A stretch of 10,040 bases of DNA from Alphaproteobacteria bacterium (GTDB taxonomy: Bacteria; Pseudomonadota; Alphaproteobacteria; UBA8366), in the NCBI GenBank assembly GCA_018665505.1, contig JABJCS010000170.1, forward strand, positions 1-10,040, in the 5' to 3' direction. Below the pieces are notes generated by a model. The model saw only the letters and a list, made by a program, of their open reading frames with translations. It made no database searches and had not been told where the DNA came from. A program made the translations under genes and the position numbers. Numbering within the stretch: position 1 is the first letter of the stretch; every line of letters begins with the position of its first letter. Positions 7,218-10,040 of this stretch are shown one piece after another.

Positions 7218-8624
7218 GTGAGATACGTCAGTACACGAGGCCAGGCACCAACTTTAGAATTCGATGAAGTGTTGTTGGCTGGTTTGGCGAGCGACGGCGG
7301 ACTTTATCTTCCGGAAACTTGGCCGATCTTCGACGCTCGCGACATTCGGTCGATGCAGGGCATGAACTATGCCGAGCTTGCGGTTCGGGTGATGACGCCG
7401 TTTCTCGGCGGTCGCGTTGACGAAGCCGATCTGGCGGATATGGTCGAGGACAGTTATCGCGATTTTACCCACAGCGCGGTGGCGCCCCTCAAACAGCTTG
7501 ATTCCGACATCTGGTTGATGGAGCTGTTTCACGGCCCGACCTTGGCGTTCAAGGATTACCCGATGCAGCTGCTGGGCCGGCTGTTCGACCATGTGCTGAG
7601 CCGTCGCGGCGAGCGGGTCACGATTGTTGGTGCGACTTCGGGCGATACGGGATCCGCGGCCATTGAAGCCTGCCGGGACCGCGACGCCATCGACATCTTT
7701 ATCCTTTATCCGCACGGCCGGGTCTCCGAAGTTCAACGACGCCAGATGACGACCGTGCCGTCTGCGAACGTACATTGTATCGCCGTCGAAGGGACATTCG
7801 ACGATTGCCAAGATTTGGTAAAGGCGATGTTCGCCGACACGTCCTTTCGGGAAGGTGCGCGATTGTCGGCGGTCAATTCGATTAACTGGGCGCGGATCGC
7901 AGCGCAGATCGTCTATTATTTTCACGCCGCCGTTTCCATCGGTGCGCCAGACCGACCGGTCTCCTTCGCGGTGCCGACCGGCAATTTCGGTAATATCTTC
8001 GCCGCCTATGCGGCCAAGGCCTGCGGTTTGCCGGTTGACCAGCTCATCATCGGCACCAACAGCAACGATATCCTGACCCGGTTCTTCGAGACCGGAACCT
8101 TGGCCATGGGCGACGTGCATCAATCCATCTCGCCGAGCATGGATATCCAGGTTTCCAGCAATTTCGAACGCTTCATGTTCGATCTCTACGGACGCGACGG
8201 CGACGCCCTTTCGTCCGCCATGACCGAATTCCGTAAGGACGGCACACTCAGCGTCGGCGACAATCTGCACCGTACCGCGCGCGGGACGATTTCCGCCGTT
8301 CGCCTCAACGATACGGAGACCATGGCTGAAATGAAACGCCTATTGGGGTCGACCGGCGAGTTGATCGACCCGCATACCGCCATCGGTATCGCGGCGGGTC
8401 GGGCGCAAATGCGCCAAGGTGGTGCCCCCGTCATCGCCCAGGCGGCGGCGCATCCGGCGAAATTCCCGGACGCGGTCGAGACCGCAACCGGTGTGCGTCC
8501 GGAGCTACCGCCGCATCTCGCTGATCTGCACGATCGTCCGGAACATTTCGATGTGCTGCCGAACGATCTGGCGGCGATCCAAACGCATGTGCGCCAGCAT
8601 ATATCGCTGCAGGGTGCGGCATGA
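7218..8624 (+). CDS. thrC: Threonine synthase
   Basis: This PLP enzyme converts O-phospho-L-homoserine to L-threonine, the last step of the pathway, in the cytoplasm. From GTG 7218 the protein has 468 residues, normal for the longer class of threonine synthases (E. coli and yeast type). Visible marks are MRYVSTRGQ at the start, the N-terminal domain DGGLYLPETWP (26-36), the PLP lysine Lys112 in GPTLAFKDYPMQLLG, the phosphate-binding GATSGDTGSAA (138-148), SAVNSINWARI (about 217-227) and PTGNFGN (253-259). The C-terminal region has DPHTAIG (384-390) and AAHPAKFPDAV. The in-frame upstream GTG at 7152 was rejected because its 22 extra residues do not look like the family and GGGGGAG precedes 7218. 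It overlaps the M16 peptidase gene by ATGA. Confidence 0.97.
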   Translation: MRYVSTRGQAPTLEFDEVLLAGLASDGGLYLPETWPIFDARDIRSMQGMNYAELAVRVMTPFLGGRVDEADLADMVEDSYRDFTHSAVAPLKQLDSDIWLMELFHGPTLAFKDYPMQLLGRLFDHVLSRRGERVTIVGATSGDTGSAAIEACRDRDAIDIFILYPHGRVSEVQRRQMTTVPSANVHCIAVEGTFDDCQDLVKAMFADTSFREGARLSAVNSINWARIAAQIVYYFHAAVSIGAPDRPVSFAVPTGNFGNIFAAYAAKACGLPVDQLIIGTNSNDILTRFFETGTLAMGDVHQSISPSMDIQVSSNFERFMFDLYGRDGDALSSAMTEFRKDGTLSVGDNLHRTARGTISAVRLNDTETMAEMKRLLGSTGELIDPHTAIGIAAGRAQMRQGGAPVIAQAAAHPAKFPDAVETATGVRPELPPHLADLHDRPEHFDVLPNDLAAIQTHVRQHISLQGAA

Positions 8625-9880
8625 CCGTCAACGTGTCGACCTTGGAAAACGGCATCCGTGTCGTTACCGAAAGCATGCCGCGCGTTGAAACAGTGTCATG
8701 TGGGGTCTGGGTCGGGACCGGTGCCCGCAACGAGACGGCGGACGTAAACGGCGTCGCTCATCTTCTCGAACATATGGCGTTTAAGGGAACGGAACGTCGC
8801 AGCGCTCAGGACATCGTCGAAGAAATCGAATCCGTGGGTGGTCACCTCAACGCCTATACCAGCCGCGAACAGACCGCTTATTATGCGAAGGTCTTGAAGG
8901 AGAATACCGGTCTCGCATTGGATCTCCTGTCCGATATCTTGCAGAACTCAACTTTCGATGCGGAAGAGCTGGAGCGTGAGCGCACGGTTGTCATTCAAGA
9001 AATCGGCCAAGCGCACGACACGCCGGACGATCTGATTTTCGATCATTTTCAAACGGTGGCATTCCCCGATCAGCCCCTTGGACGTCCGGTGTTGGGTAGT
9101 GTTGAGACGGTTGGAAATATGCCGCGCGAAACCATTATGGGGCATATGAGCGCGGGCTATGGTGGCGACCGAATGGTCTTGTCGGCGGCCGGAAACCTTG
9201 AACACGATGCCTTCGTCCAGGCAGCCTCTGATCTCTTCGACAAGATTCCACCGCAGGCACAAGTAGCGATGGAAGCGGGCCATTATGAAGGTGGCCATCA
9301 CTTCGAAGACCGTGAGTTAGAGCAGGTTCATCTTTTGCTCGGTTTTTCCGGTCTCTCTTACGAAGACGATCAGTTCTACGCGACGTCGGTCATGTCGACG
9401 TTGTTTGGCGGTGGGATGTCATCGCGCCTGTTCCAGGAAATCCGCGAGCGGCGTGGCCTTGTCTATTCGATCTACTCCTATCCGTCGTTCTATCGCGACT
9501 GCGGCTTGTTCGGCATTTATGCCGGTACAGGCCCCGAAGATGTGGACGAGCTGCTGCCGGCGATCTGCGAGGAAATTCGGCGTCTGCCCGACACGCTTGA
9601 TGAGCGGGAAATCGACCGTGCACGTACGCAATTGAAGGCGGCGACACTTATGTCGCTGGAGTCCACCGGTTCACGGTGCGAACAGATGGCGCAGCAAATG
9701 CTGGTTTTCGGCCGACCGCTGACCACTGAGGAACAAGTTGCGAAGATCGAGGGCGTTGACCAAGCGGCGGTACGTGACGTGGCACTCAATATCTTTTCCG
9801 GACGACCGACAATTGCCGCGGTGGGCCCCGTGAACCAAATAATGGAATACGATCAACTCGTCGCGGCTCTGGCAATATAG
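8621..9880 (+). CDS. M16 family zinc peptidase (processing-peptidase-like)
   Basis: A 419-residue M16 metallopeptidase related to the beta subunit of mitochondrial processing peptidase and to bacterial PqqF/YmxG-type proteins. The inverted zinc motif HLLEH is at 47-51 (His47 and His51 ligands, Glu50 catalytic), with the distal Glu127 in VVIQEIGQAHD 76 residues later, exactly the family spacing. The second, inactive-type domain has the Gly-rich FGGGMSSRLFQEIRERRGLVYSI (about 262-284), including the conserved Arg and Tyr of substrate binding. No signal peptide is seen, so a cytoplasmic single-chain active enzyme is likely. Its physiological substrate is unknown. The start overlaps thrC by ATGA, and coupling to thrC is likely though the two have no evident functional link. 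An acetyltransferase gene follows after 31 nt. Confidence 0.96.
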   Translation: MTVNVSTLENGIRVVTESMPRVETVSCGVWVGTGARNETADVNGVAHLLEHMAFKGTERRSAQDIVEEIESVGGHLNAYTSREQTAYYAKVLKENTGLALDLLSDILQNSTFDAEELERERTVVIQEIGQAHDTPDDLIFDHFQTVAFPDQPLGRPVLGSVETVGNMPRETIMGHMSAGYGGDRMVLSAAGNLEHDAFVQAASDLFDKIPPQAQVAMEAGHYEGGHHFEDRELEQVHLLLGFSGLSYEDDQFYATSVMSTLFGGGMSSRLFQEIRERRGLVYSIYSYPSFYRDCGLFGIYAGTGPEDVDELLPAICEEIRRLPDTLDEREIDRARTQLKAATLMSLESTGSRCEQMAQQMLVFGRPLTTEEQVAKIEGVDQAAVRDVALNIFSGRPTIAAVGPVNQIMEYDQLVAALAI

Positions 9881-9911
9881 AGCTGCTCCCATCCGTGTGG
9901 GGATATCAGCC

Positions 9912-10040
9912 GTGTTCGATTTACCATTCTTCCGACTTTCGAAGACGATCCTTCGGGGCGAAAATATCTATCTACGCGCACCCCGGCGGCGCGACCAGCG
10001 GCAATGGATGGATGTTCGCCGCGTGAGCAAGGATTTCCTG
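9912..10040 (+). CDS. GNAT-family N-acetyltransferase, RimJ-like (3' truncated by window edge)
   Basis: Only the first 43 codons are present, open to the end of the window. From GTG 9912, with GTGGGGA (9897-9903) 8 nt upstream, it reads VFDLPFFRLSKTILRG, then ENIYLRAPRRRDQRQWMDVR and RVSKDFL. The (I/V)YLR-P-RR-D-x3-W pattern followed by R-x-S-x-x-FL is the first strand and helix of RimJ/RimL-type acetyltransferases, which acetylate N-termini of ribosomal proteins or other substrates using acetyl-CoA. The acetyl-CoA binding loop lies outside the window, so substrate cannot be assigned. Position directly after an M16 peptidase gene supports the call, since that pair recurs in alphaproteobacteria. 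Confidence 0.75.
   Translation, partial: MFDLPFFRLSKTILRGENIYLRAPRRRDQRQWMDVRRVSKDFL

Noticed and set aside
7254..8270. Long open frame on the minus strand (339 codons) opposite thrC
   Set aside because: It is antisense to a clear threonine synthase, has no recognisable domain or membrane pattern and is rich in Arg, His and Asp as expected of a reverse-frame shadow of a GC-rich gene.
5999..9906. 11-base word TGTGGGGATAT found at 5999-6009 and 9896-9906
   Set aside because: Several 11-base matches are expected by chance in 10 kb; one copy is inside a conserved coding motif and the other is explained as the ribosome site of the acetyltransferase.
9881..9911. Possible terminator between the M16 peptidase and acetyltransferase genes
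   Set aside because: Only a weak CCCA/TGGG pairing is present, no T-run follows, and the stretch serves as the leader of the next gene.

Overview
The window is an ordinary, gene-dense piece of a bacterial chromosome with every recognised gene on the + strand. It most likely comes from an alphaproteobacterium. The evidence is the aa3-type cytochrome c oxidase cluster in the order ctaD-ctaB-coxF-ctaG-ctaE-DUF983-SURF1, including the small CoxF-like protein and a Cox11-type CtaG, both typical of that class. The thrC / M16 peptidase / RimJ-like acetyltransferase run that follows recalls Rhodospirillales-like genomes. That family-level placement is inference from gene order and protein wording, not from a marker gene. 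Base composition looks moderately GC-rich.

Region 1 (1-4760) holds the cytochrome oxidase genes. The 3' two thirds of ctaD (subunit I, with the heme and CuB ligands) is followed by ctaB (heme O synthase), a 53-residue CoxF-like membrane protein, ctaG/cox11 (copper delivery to CuB), ctaE (subunit III), a DUF983 zinc-ribbon membrane protein and SURF1 (heme a3 site assembly). Gaps run from a 4-nt overlap to 38 nt, so this is very likely one transcript. Subunit II (ctaC) and the start of ctaD would lie upstream. No heme A synthase gene is in the window.

Region 2 (4762-7100) continues without a break. An M32 (Taq-type) metallocarboxypeptidase starts 2 nt after the SURF1 stop codon and overlaps an MscS-type mechanosensitive channel by ATGA. 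Neither has an obvious role in oxidase assembly; they look like housekeeping or accessory passengers at the end of the operon.

Region 3 (7101-7217) is the only sizeable intergenic stretch. It holds a strong stem-loop without a U tract, a short imperfect direct repeat and the Shine-Dalgarno of thrC. It is the most likely boundary between two transcription units.

Region 4 (7218-10040) holds thrC (threonine synthase, GTG start), an M16 zinc peptidase overlapping it by ATGA, and the first 43 codons of a GNAT (RimJ-like) acetyltransferase cut by the window edge.

I found no mobile element, CRISPR array, tRNA, rRNA or convincing undescribed system. The points worth a second look are small: the gene content downstream of SURF1, the DUF983 start, the leader of thrC, a palindrome inside the M32 gene and a mild codon-use shift in ctaD.
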